From Prevotella sp. (GTDB lineage: Bacteria; Bacteroidota; Bacteroidia; Bacteroidales; Bacteroidaceae): 64,000 bases of DNA. Under the pieces are notes generated by a model. The model saw only the letters and a list, made by a program, of their open reading frames with translations. It did no database searches and was not told the DNA's origin. Location of the stretch: assembly GCA_016285075.1 (NCBI GenBank), contig JAEEQB010000013.1, positions 24,142-88,141 of the forward strand. Reading direction: 5' to 3'. Below, one piece after another: positions 7,339 to 15,249 of the stretch; positions within the stretch are counted from its first letter, which is position 1; each line of letters starts with the position of its first letter. Position numbers and translations under genes: made by a program.

Positions 7339-8988
7339 ATGGGAGAAATGAGTGTTCAGCAAATCGTGGAGCAGTGCCAACAGGGCAATCGCGAAGCGTT
7401 CGGCCTGCTCTATACCGCCATGCAGGAGCGACTACGCAAAGTATGCCGTCGCTACGTGGCGAATGAAGCTGCTGCCGCTGATTTGCTGCACGACGCTTTC
7501 CTGCTCATCTTCAGTAAGATCGGCACGCTGAGGAACACTGCCAAGGCTGAGCAATGGATGATGACGGTGACCAAGAACCTGTCGCTGATGTATCTGAAGC
7601 AGCACAAACAGGAAACCATGGTGAGCCTCGACACCATGCAGCGGCAGATGTCGGTCACGGATGCTCCCGTCGCCCAGGACTCGCTGCTGACGAGTGGGGT
7701 GGACGAACTGCCTCTCACCTACGATGAACTGATGCGTTTAGTGGAAAGCTTGCCCCAAGGCTACCGTAACGTGTTCCGCCTGTCAGTCCTTGAGGGGCTG
7801 AGCCACCAGCAGATTGCCACCCTACTCCACATCGAGCCCAGCACCTCCTCTTCACAGCTGTTCCGTGCCAAGAGCATACTGCGCCATGCGCTCAGCGTCC
7901 TGATTATCGTGGCGTTGCTCCTGGTACTGCCGTTGGCATACCTGTGGAGGGAGAAAGCGACGACAGACACATCGTCTACGGAAAACAGGACGCAGAGCAC
8001 AGGACGTACAGCGCAAGCCAACAGTGGCAGCGGTGGGAACGGTCTGTCGGCAGCTGTAGCGACCTTGGACGACTCTTCCAGAGCTGTAGCCTCCACCTCT
8101 ACACCTTTCCGTGGCCACTCCGTACCCACAGCAATTGAGCGGGAACCTCTTGATGGTTCTGCTGCCTCTCAAGCACAGGGCGACAGTGTCCACACGGAGG
8201 TAGCTGCCACAAGCGTAGATAACAACACCCCCACACAGGCCGAGGACCAGCAGGAACGCACTCTGAAAGAGTTCCCCACTACTCAACAGTTGCCTCCATC
8301 ATCCATCACCCAACACCCATCACCCGACACATGGCTCCTCGCTATGTCCTACAGCGGCATGGGTGGCAACGGCAGTCCCCATCTGCCATTCGCCACCGAT
8401 GAGACCAACGCTGAGGTGCAGGCTGACGAGGCTCGTCACCACTTACCACTGACCATCGGTCTCAGTGTGAGCTATGCACTCACCTCTAACACCCATCACC
8501 CATCACCTAACACCTGGCTCCTCACTACCGGCTTGCAATATATGCGTATGACCTCTGATCTGGCTACGGGTAACACCTACGCCTCGTTCACCCGTCAGCA
8601 GCGCGTGCAGTACTTGGGCATTCCACTGACCCTCACTTGGCAAAAGCCTCTCTCTTGGCTACAAAGCGCTGATGGCCGCAGTCGTCTCAGTGTATACGGC
8701 TCTGTAGGGATGGGGGTGCACCTGCCCTTGCACTCTAAGGTGGAAGGTAGCTACCTCGTAGAGAACCACGCCGTCGATCCTTACAGCGAGCGGCTCCATC
8801 CTGGCGTGATGTGGTCAGCAGGCATAGGCATGGGCATGCAGTACCATGTGACTCCTGCCATCAGCTTCTTCGTGGAACCCAGCCTACAGCACTATTTCCA
8901 CAAGGACAATGGCGTTGACACCTGGCTCACCGAGCACCCTGTCTCCTTGACCGTGCCCCTCGGCATCAGAATAAAGGTAAATAAGTGA
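7339..8988 (+). CDS. ECF sigma-70 factor fused to a transmembrane helix and outer-membrane beta-barrel-like domain
   Basis: A single 549-codon ORF. Residues about 18-90 are sigma region 2 (AAAADLLHDAFLLIFSKI, AEQWMMTVTKNLSLMYLK). Residues about 125-184 are region 4 (LVESLPQGYRNVFRLSVLEG, LSHQQIATLLHI). Residues about 184-202 are one transmembrane helix (ALSVLIIVALLLVLPLAYLW). Residues about 205-330 are a low-complexity S/T/Q-rich linker. Residues about 331-549 have the alternating, aromatic-rich strands of a PorT-like barrel, ending SLTVPLGIRIKV. Thus a cytosolic sigma factor is tied to an envelope domain in one chain, with no separate anti-sigma gene nearby. Two period-7 DNA repeats (8297-8331, 8488-8515) encode HPSP-type peptides in the linker and in the barrel part. 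The second Met (MSVQQIV) is an alternative start. Confidence 0.85.
   Translation: MGEMSVQQIVEQCQQGNREAFGLLYTAMQERLRKVCRRYVANEAAAADLLHDAFLLIFSKIGTLRNTAKAEQWMMTVTKNLSLMYLKQHKQETMVSLDTMQRQMSVTDAPVAQDSLLTSGVDELPLTYDELMRLVESLPQGYRNVFRLSVLEGLSHQQIATLLHIEPSTSSSQLFRAKSILRHALSVLIIVALLLVLPLAYLWREKATTDTSSTENRTQSTGRTAQANSGSGGNGLSAAVATLDDSSRAVASTSTPFRGHSVPTAIEREPLDGSAASQAQGDSVHTEVAATSVDNNTPTQAEDQQERTLKEFPTTQQLPPSSITQHPSPDTWLLAMSYSGMGGNGSPHLPFATDETNAEVQADEARHHLPLTIGLSVSYALTSNTHHPSPNTWLLTTGLQYMRMTSDLATGNTYASFTRQQRVQYLGIPLTLTWQKPLSWLQSADGRSRLSVYGSVGMGVHLPLHSKVEGSYLVENHAVDPYSERLHPGVMWSAGIGMGMQYHVTPAISFFVEPSLQHYFHKDNGVDTWLTEHPVSLTVPLGIRIKVNK
8297..8515. repeat. Two in-frame period-7 repeat tracts within the sigma-barrel gene
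   Basis: 8297-8331 is five 7-mers (CATCATC, CATCACC, CAACACC, CATCACC, CGACACA) and 8488-8515 is four (AACACCC, ATCACCC, ATCACCT, AACACCT). Each tract is followed by DNA encoding TWLL. They translate as TQHPSPDTWLL and THHPSPNTWLL, so the reading frame is kept. They belong to the same period-7 class seen elsewhere in the window. Confidence 0.8.
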
Positions 8989-9012
8989 AAAAGCATGATA
9001 AAGTGAAATAAA

Positions 9013-9044
9013 TTTGGAAGTTTCGAGAATTATTTATATATTTG
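9013..9044 (+). promoter_or_regulatory. Promoter for the double serpin gene
   Basis: TTTG at 9013-9016 and TATATTTG at 9037-9044 with a 20-nt spacer, 28 nt before the ATG. The serpin is therefore expressed separately from the sigma-barrel operon that ends at 8988. Confidence 0.85.
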
Positions 9045-9072
9045 CAACCAAATCAAGGAAAGGAACCAAACT

Positions 9073-11553
9073 ATGAAGAGAATCTTTACACTTTGTATGG
9101 CCCTGCTGCTGACAGCTGTCGGCACATGGGCACAGAACGATCCCAAACGGATTGAGCTTTCGACTGAGGAGCAGCAGCTGGTGCAGCAGAACAACGACTT
9201 CGCCTTCCGCCTGTTCCGAAAGACACGTTCGTCTGAAAGCCAGTTGCTGTCGCCACTAAGCATCACCTATGCACTGGGCATGCTGAACAACGGTGCACAG
9301 GGGCAGACCCGGAAAGAAATCAACGAGGTGCTTGGATTCGGCGAAGCCGGGACTGACGCCATCAACCGTTTCTGCGGCAGGATGCTCAAGGAGAGCGCCG
9401 GGCTGGACAAGGAGACGAAGGTAAGCATTGCCAACACCGTCTACGTGAACAAGTCTGCCGGAGTCCACCTGAAGAGGCCTTTCGTGGAGCAAGCGGCTGC
9501 ATACTATGATGCCACGCCCGAGGAACGGGACTTCTACGACGGAAAGACACTCGACGTGATCAACCAATGGGGTAGCGACCACACCGAGGGCATGATTGAG
9601 CAGGTGCTGACACCAGAGGAGTTCGACCCCTCCTGCATCACCTACCTGCTAAATGCTCTCTACTTCAAAGGCATGTGGCAGCAGAAGTTCGAGAAGGGTA
9701 TGACCATGCCGATGTACTTCAACGATGATGAGAACACGATATGTGATTTCATGATGACAGCAGGCCAGTTCCGCTTCTTCCAGAACAGTACCTACAAGAG
9801 CATCATACTGCCTTATGGCAACGGTGCCTATCAGATGACGGTGTTCCTGCCCGTTGGCAACAAGAAGCTGGACGATGTACTCAACGAACTGAACGGGAAG
9901 AACTGGAATGCCGATGCCTACGAGTATTACAATGTTGACCTGGGATTCCCACGTTTCGAGACCGAGACCAGCATTCATCTGGAAGAGGTGATGGCCGGGA
10001 TGGGCATGCCCAATGCCTTTACGGGTGAGGGCTTCAACGAGCTGTGCTATGCCGGCGACGACGAGTCACAGAGCTGCAACGTGTTGATTGGCCTGATGAA
10101 GCAGGTGGCTAAGATCAAACTGGACGAGGAAGGCACAGAGGCTGCCGCCGTGACGGTGATAGGCACCAAGAACGGCGCGACAAAGTACACGCAGTTCGTT
10201 GCCAACCGGCCGTTCCTCTACGTCATCAGCGAGCAGTCCACGGGTGCCATCTTCTTCATGGGACAGTACATGGGTGAAAAGATAGACAACCCACGCGGCT
10301 CCATCAGCCTCACAAAGCAGGAGAAAGAACTGGTGATGCAGAACAATGACTTTGCCTTCAACCTGTTCCGCCAGGCACGGACGGGCAACAATCAGATGCT
10401 CTCACCGCTGAGCATCACCTATGCACTGGGCATGCTGAACAACGGTGCCACCGGCCAGACACAAGAGGAGATCAGCAAGGCACTGGGATTCGGCGAAGCC
10501 GGAGCCATCAACCAGTTCTGCCGCAAGATGCTGAGCGAGGCACCGAAGCTTGACAAGAAGACCACGGTGGGCATAGCCAACACCATCTATGTGAACGAGG
10601 CAAAGGGCTACAAGCTGAAACCTGCCTTTGTAGAGACCGCACAGCAGTACTATGATGCCACGCCCGAGGCTCGTGACTTTAATGACGGACTGACTCTCGA
10701 TGTGATTAACCAATGGGGCAATGATCACACCAACGGAATGATTCCGAAGATACTCACCCAAGATGAATTCGACACCACAGCGGTGAGCTACCTGCTGAAT
10801 GCCCTCTACTTCAAGGGTGCATGGGTGCTCAAGTTCAATAAAGATAGAACAAAAGAGGAGAAATTCAATAACAACGAGACCGTTCCGATGATGCATACTG
10901 GAGGCGAACTGCTGTATACGGAAAACGACACCTACCAGGCTGTACAACTGCCCTACGGCAACATGGCCTACAAGATGACCGTCTACCTGCCACGGGAAGA
11001 CAAGACAGTGGACGACCTGCTGGAAAAACTGGACAGCAAGAGCTGGGCGGCTGGCTTCTCAGATTATTTGGTTACCCTGGCGCTGCCCCGCTTCGAGACC
11101 AATACCAGCCAAAACCTGGTACCTGTGATGAAGGCACTGGGTGTGAACAGGGCGTTCAACCCTGACGAGGCAGAGTTCTCCGATTTCTGCGACGTGCCTA
11201 CATTTATCGACCTGATGAAGCAGGTGTCGAAGATCAAGGTGGACGAAGAAGGTACCGAGGCTGCTGCAGTCACCGTTATTGGTAATGTAGCAACTGGCAT
11301 GCCACGCGAGGCACAGTTCATTGCCAACCGTCCCTTCCTATATATCATCAGTGAGCAGTCCACAGGTGTCATCTTCTTCATTGGCCAGTATCTGGGACAG
11401 TACAGCGAAGCACGAGAGACGGTGGGAATCCTTCCAACTTACTCATCACAGAATCGTCCTTCCTCTCAGATCTACAACCTGAAGGGCCAGCGTCTGGCTG
11501 AGCCACCTGCCAAGGGTCTGTATATACAGGACGGGAAACTGAAGCAGAAATAG
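9073..11553 (+). CDS. Secreted tandem double serpin
   Basis: An 826-residue protein: signal peptide (MKRIFTLCMALLLTAVGTWAQ), serpin domain 1 (about 28-403), serpin domain 2 (about 411-785) and a C-terminal tail (QIYNLKGQRL...GLYIQDGKLKQ). Both domains carry the serpin signatures NDFAFxLFR, LSPLSITYALGMLNNGA, NALYFKG and FxANRPFLYxISE. Both hinges read DEEGTEAAAVTVIG, the small-residue pattern of inhibitory serpins, so each domain should trap a serine or cysteine peptidase covalently. The reactive loops differ after the hinge (TKNGATKY versus NVATGMPRE), implying different targets. The repeats are clearly duplicates of one another. A C13-type peptidase is encoded two genes upstream. Confidence 0.93.
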   Translation: MKRIFTLCMALLLTAVGTWAQNDPKRIELSTEEQQLVQQNNDFAFRLFRKTRSSESQLLSPLSITYALGMLNNGAQGQTRKEINEVLGFGEAGTDAINRFCGRMLKESAGLDKETKVSIANTVYVNKSAGVHLKRPFVEQAAAYYDATPEERDFYDGKTLDVINQWGSDHTEGMIEQVLTPEEFDPSCITYLLNALYFKGMWQQKFEKGMTMPMYFNDDENTICDFMMTAGQFRFFQNSTYKSIILPYGNGAYQMTVFLPVGNKKLDDVLNELNGKNWNADAYEYYNVDLGFPRFETETSIHLEEVMAGMGMPNAFTGEGFNELCYAGDDESQSCNVLIGLMKQVAKIKLDEEGTEAAAVTVIGTKNGATKYTQFVANRPFLYVISEQSTGAIFFMGQYMGEKIDNPRGSISLTKQEKELVMQNNDFAFNLFRQARTGNNQMLSPLSITYALGMLNNGATGQTQEEISKALGFGEAGAINQFCRKMLSEAPKLDKKTTVGIANTIYVNEAKGYKLKPAFVETAQQYYDATPEARDFNDGLTLDVINQWGNDHTNGMIPKILTQDEFDTTAVSYLLNALYFKGAWVLKFNKDRTKEEKFNNNETVPMMHTGGELLYTENDTYQAVQLPYGNMAYKMTVYLPREDKTVDDLLEKLDSKSWAAGFSDYLVTLALPRFETNTSQNLVPVMKALGVNRAFNPDEAEFSDFCDVPTFIDLMKQVSKIKVDEEGTEAAAVTVIGNVATGMPREAQFIANRPFLYIISEQSTGVIFFIGQYLGQYSEARETVGILPTYSSQNRPSSQIYNLKGQRLAEPPAKGLYIQDGKLKQK

Positions 11554-11589
11554 CCCTATGGCTTAGGAATGTCTTATCAAGAATAGCAG

Positions 11590-11625
11590 AACAGTCGTTT
11601 GCATTTTTGGCGAACGACTGTTTTG
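11590..11625. terminator. Bidirectional terminator between convergent genes
   Basis: AACAGTCGTT (11590-11599) pairs perfectly with AACGACTGTT (11613-11622) across a 13-nt loop, followed by further T residues. It lies 37 bp after the serpin stop and downstream of the minus-strand gene ending at 11727, so it can serve both. Confidence 0.75.
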
Positions 11626-11726
11626 CATTTAGATGTCAGACAGGTGAGTGGCATCAATGCCGAGAAGGGAGTAGCCGAGGTTTGGAACCAAGCCGGATGT
11701 GCCTACAAATGGCAGGTTACCATTCA

Positions 11727-12842
11727 TCAAAACGACTGGTCAGGCTGATGGTGACGGGCAGGACGACGGAGGCGGAGAAGGAGCCAGACCACCACACCCA
11801 GGAGCAGCAATGCTCCCACACAGGCGATGGTCAGTAGGCGTGAATAGCGTGCCTGGCTGTCACTATATGCAGCCTCCAGGACATTTGCCACATATCGTAC
11901 CTGATAGCTGCGCAACCGGGGAAGGAACTCTGTGTTACATTTCTCGCAGAAACGTACATAGCGGTAAGCCCGGTCATAATCGCCATCCTCAGCCAGACGC
12001 TCTGCCAACATAAAGAGCGATGCCTGGTCGAAGACAGCACACTTGATGTCGGCAAGGGCAGAACGGCCCAGCCAGTAGCGCAACTGCTGGCTGTTGCCCA
12101 ACTTGTCGTAGACCACCGAACGATAGAAGGCTGCAAAGGCTTCTGAATGGGTGCCTTCTTCAACATGGCTGAGCCAGTTGTCGCTGATGCCGAGCGCATC
12201 CTGATAGAGCTGGCGTGCACAGAACACATCCATCTTCAAGTGCAGGTACTCCTCACTGCCCTTCTCGGCTACCATGAGCACGGAGTCGCGGTAGCTGTCC
12301 TGCTGGGCATAATAGCTTTGGCGTACGTCGGGCTGCTGGGAGGAGGAGCCAATCTCACCGCAGACGTGCATCCAAGCCCCGTAATAGTTGGTCAGTTCCT
12401 TGGGGCCAAGAGCACTTTTGTCAACCCTCTTCAGCAAATCGAGCGCTTCCAAGTGCAGACCGGCATTGGAACATTGGTGAGCCTTTCTTGAGAGATATAA
12501 CCCCTCAATGTCTTTCCGGTGGAGTGAGTCAGCAAGCGAGATGCACATTCCTGCATAATAGAGTGCAGAGTCGTTGCGATAGGCATGATAGAGATCGAAA
12601 AGCCGCTCGGCCAGAGCCAGTCTTTTTTCCATACTCTGTTCTGACTGAAGCTGTTTGTACGAATCGGCTATCTCTTCCAGTCGTTTGGAGACAAACTGCG
12701 GAGATTGTTCGATAGCCTGGTCTATCTGCTGATAGAGCGCCTGAAGGTCTATCTCTTGATCATGTTTTTGCGCCGACAACGGGTAGCCTGCTCCGATGGC
12801 CACCCACAGAATAATCAGTATAGTCGTTCTCATCATCCTCAT
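11727..12842 (-). CDS. TPR-type membrane protein, apparently lacking its C-terminal cytosolic domain
   Basis: A 371-residue protein with signal peptide (ILIILWVAIGAGYPLSAQ), a helical TPR-like periplasmic region whose start (LFDLYHAYRNDSALYYAGMC) resembles the DUF6377 family as I remember it, and one transmembrane helix near the end (LLTIACVGALLLLGVVVWLLL). Relatives continue into a coiled coil and a DNA-binding domain; this one stops 14 residues after the helix (RPARHHQPDQSF). Only about 100 bp separate the stop from the terminator, so the missing part is deleted rather than frame-shifted nearby. It begins 13 bp after the acyl-CoA synthetase stop and probably shares its transcript. It may be decaying. 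Confidence 0.65.
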   Translation of the reverse strand: MRMMRTTILIILWVAIGAGYPLSAQKHDQEIDLQALYQQIDQAIEQSPQFVSKRLEEIADSYKQLQSEQSMEKRLALAERLFDLYHAYRNDSALYYAGMCISLADSLHRKDIEGLYLSRKAHQCSNAGLHLEALDLLKRVDKSALGPKELTNYYGAWMHVCGEIGSSSQQPDVRQSYYAQQDSYRDSVLMVAEKGSEEYLHLKMDVFCARQLYQDALGISDNWLSHVEEGTHSEAFAAFYRSVVYDKLGNSQQLRYWLGRSALADIKCAVFDQASLFMLAERLAEDGDYDRAYRYVRFCEKCNTEFLPRLRSYQVRYVANVLEAAYSDSQARYSRLLTIACVGALLLLGVVVWLLLRLRRPARHHQPDQSF

Positions 12843-12855
12843 TGTATTATGGAAC

Positions 12856-14514
12856 CTATTTCCCTGAATCTTTCCTTCGGATTTCCACGCGGCGTATCTT
12901 TCCGCTGATGGTCTTGGGCAGTTCGTCTACAAATTCCACGATGCGTGGGTACTTGTAGGGTGCTGTTTCGCGTTTGACGTGCTGCTGGAGCTCCTTAACA
13001 AGGTCGTCGCCAGCTTTGTCCTTCCATTCCTTTCCCAACACGACGGTGGCCTTGACCACCATGCCGCGGATATCGTCGGGAACGCCGGTGATGGCGCACT
13101 CCACCACAGCCGGATGGGTCATAAGGGCACTCTCTACCTCGAACGGGCCGATGCGGTAGCCCGACGATTTGATGACATCATCGATACGCCCTTCGAACCA
13201 GTAGTATCCATCCTCATCACGCCAGGCCATGTCACCCGTGTGATAAAGACCATCGTGCCAGGCCTCACGTGTCAACTCCGGGTCACGGTAATACTGCTTG
13301 AACAGACCGATGGGTTTGCTGTCGCCCACACGCACCACAATCTCGCCTTTCTCACCATCCTCGCACGAAGTGCCATCGGCACGGATGAGATCGATGTCGT
13401 ATTGGGCGTTGGGAATACCCATGGAACCTGGCTTGGGGGTCATCCAAGGGAAGGTGCCGAGAGTCATGGTGGTCTCGGTCTGTCCGAATCCTTCCATCAT
13501 GCGAATGCCTGTCTTCTCATAGAACTTCTCGTAGACTGCTGGGTTGAGGGCCTCGCCTGCAGTACAGCAGTATTCGAGCGAAGAGAGGTCGTAGCGAGAC
13601 AGGTCTTCTCGGATCATGAAACGATAGATGGTAGGCGGTGCACAGAACGAGGTGACATGGTATTTCTCCATCTGACGCAACAGGGTATCGGCGTTGAACT
13701 TCTCGTGGTCGAACACGAATACCGTTGCTCCGGCAAACCACTGGCCGTAGAACTTTCCCCAGACGGCCTTGCCCCAGCCCGTATCGGCCACGGTGAGATG
13801 GAGCGAGCCTTTATGCAGGTTGTGCCAGAAAACGCCTGTGGTGAGGTGTCCCATGGCATAGAGGTAGTCGTGAGCCACCATTTTGGGCTCGCCACTGGTG
13901 CCACTGGTAAAATACATCAGCATCGTGTCGTCGTTTTCGTTGACGAAAGCAGGACGCACAAACTGAGGTGCCTGGTCTATCTCGTTCAAATAGTCATGGA
14001 AGCCCTCGGGAATGTCATTTCCTATTGCAATGTACTGGGTGACAGTAGGGCTCTCTGCCTTTGCCAACTGGATCTGCCCGGTCACATAGGGATCGTCTAC
14101 GCAGATGATAGCCTTGACCGAGGCACGGGTGTTGCGATAGACGATGTCGTGCTTGGTGAGCATGTGGGTGGCGGGAATGACGATGGCTCCGATCTTGCAG
14201 AGGGCGAGCATGACGACCCACCATTCATAGCGTCGCTTCAGGATCAGCATCACGGGGTCGTTCTTGCCGATGCCAAGTGTCTGCAGATAGGAAGCAGCCT
14301 GGTCGGTCTGTTCCTTCAGCTGGGCAAAAGTGGTACGTATCTCTTCCCCTTGGTCGTTGGTCCACAGAATGGCCAGCCGATGAGGGTCTTCCTCTGCCCA
14401 GGCATCCATCACGTCATAGGCAAAGTTGAAGTTCTCGGGTATGATGAACTCCAGGTTCTTGTTGTAGTCCTCTACAGACTCGAAATGGGTCTGCTTTAAA
14501 AATCTTTCTACCAT
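12856..14514 (-). CDS. AMP-binding acyl-CoA synthetase
   Basis: A 552-residue ANL-superfamily enzyme that activates a carboxylic acid with ATP to an acyl-AMP and transfers it to CoA. Motifs in order: MYFTSGTSGEPKMVAH (A3, phosphate binding), MEGFGQTETT (A5), YHTGDMAWRDEDGYYWFEGR (A7), DDVIKSSGYRIGPFEVES (A8) and PKTISGKIRRVE, whose lysine (A10) acts in adenylation. It resembles the acetyl/medium-chain acyl-CoA synthetase group; chain length is undecided. The gene for an HTH-cupin regulator lies immediately upstream on the same strand, an arrangement I recall from Bacteroides, suggesting effector-controlled expression. Confidence 0.9.
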   Translation of the reverse strand: MVERFLKQTHFESVEDYNKNLEFIIPENFNFAYDVMDAWAEEDPHRLAILWTNDQGEEIRTTFAQLKEQTDQAASYLQTLGIGKNDPVMLILKRRYEWWVVMLALCKIGAIVIPATHMLTKHDIVYRNTRASVKAIICVDDPYVTGQIQLAKAESPTVTQYIAIGNDIPEGFHDYLNEIDQAPQFVRPAFVNENDDTMLMYFTSGTSGEPKMVAHDYLYAMGHLTTGVFWHNLHKGSLHLTVADTGWGKAVWGKFYGQWFAGATVFVFDHEKFNADTLLRQMEKYHVTSFCAPPTIYRFMIREDLSRYDLSSLEYCCTAGEALNPAVYEKFYEKTGIRMMEGFGQTETTMTLGTFPWMTPKPGSMGIPNAQYDIDLIRADGTSCEDGEKGEIVVRVGDSKPIGLFKQYYRDPELTREAWHDGLYHTGDMAWRDEDGYYWFEGRIDDVIKSSGYRIGPFEVESALMTHPAVVECAITGVPDDIRGMVVKATVVLGKEWKDKAGDDLVKELQQHVKRETAPYKYPRIVEFVDELPKTISGKIRRVEIRRKDSGK

Positions 14515-14528
14515 ATGAGTAAAGTAAA

Positions 14529-14667
14529 AGTGATAAGTGAATAGTGAAAAATTTGCTTCCGCACTTCTTGCTATTCATCCTTTCTTCTTTATCTTGTTAA
14601 ACTATATTTATTCTCGCACAGGAACAGCGGTAGCAAATTATTCACTTTTCACTATTCACTTTTCCCT
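14529..14667. repeat. Short inverted-repeat element without ORF (related to the 15250-15714 element)
   Basis: The left arm (14529-14562) has period-7 units AGTGATA, AGTGAAT, AGTGAAA followed by AATTTGCTTCCGC. The right arm (14627-14667) has GCGGTAGCAAATT followed by ATTCACT, TTTCACT, ATTCACT, TTTCCCT. The arms are inverted copies. The 64-bp interior has no ORF. It fills the gap between the acyl-CoA synthetase start and the cupin-regulator stop almost exactly. The same arms flank the IVP gene in the next spacer, so this looks like its deletion derivative. Confidence 0.8.
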
Positions 14668-14671
14668 AATA

Positions 14672-15229
14672 TTATTCAACGGTGAAGGCAAGGAACCTGA
14701 CGGCCTTCTCGCCCACAGCCAGCATGCCGTGGGGCTTGGTGGAGTCGAAATAGATGCTGTCACCCTCTTCAAGCACGATGGTCTTTCCACCGATGTAGAG
14801 TTCCATCTTACCCTCAAGCACCAGGTTGAACTCCTGGCCAGGGTGTGAGTTCTTGTAGATGGTGCGTGCGCCCGGCTTGGGTTCCACGGTGACAATGAAC
14901 ACGTCGGCCTTGTGACCCACAAAACCGCCCACTAGGCTCTGATACTTGTAAGCCTTGGTGCGCTCAATGGACATGCCTTGTCCCTTGCGAGTGACGTAGT
15001 ACGACTTCATGTGGGGCGACTCCGCAAAGATGATCTCCTCGGTAGACACTCCATACTTATGGGCAATCTTCATCAGGTTCGAGATGGTGATGTCGAGTTC
15101 GCCACGCTCTATTTTCTCATATTTCTCCGCATCGATGCCGATGGTCTCTGCCATCTCACTCACGGGGATATCGAGCACGTCGCGCAGTCCGCGCAACCGT
15201 TCACCTATTTGCTTTAATTGTTCGTCCAT
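14672..15229 (-). CDS. HTH-cupin transcriptional regulator
   Basis: A 185-residue regulator. Residues about 7-60 are an XRE-type helix-turn-helix (LRGLRDVLDIPVSEMAETIG, YEKIERGELDITISNLMKIA). Residues about 105-185 are a small cupin (GARTIYKNSHPGQEFNLVLE, GKTIVLEEGDSIYFDSTKPH) that probably binds a small ligand. In this family the cupin senses a metabolite and the HTH represses or activates a neighbouring operon. The acyl-CoA synthetase lies next downstream, so that gene is the likely target. Spacers on both sides are occupied by the period-7 inverted-repeat element. Confidence 0.9.
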   Translation of the reverse strand: MDEQLKQIGERLRGLRDVLDIPVSEMAETIGIDAEKYEKIERGELDITISNLMKIAHKYGVSTEEIIFAESPHMKSYYVTRKGQGMSIERTKAYKYQSLVGGFVGHKADVFIVTVEPKPGARTIYKNSHPGQEFNLVLEGKMELYIGGKTIVLEEGDSIYFDSTKPHGMLAVGEKAVRFLAFTVE

Positions 15230-15249
15230 AATCTTTTTTTAAAGGTAAA

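Noticed and set aside
12979-14499. 506-codon plus-strand ORF
   Set aside because: It is antisense to the acyl-CoA synthetase along its whole length; the sense protein has all ANL motifs and the antisense translation has no recognisable pattern.
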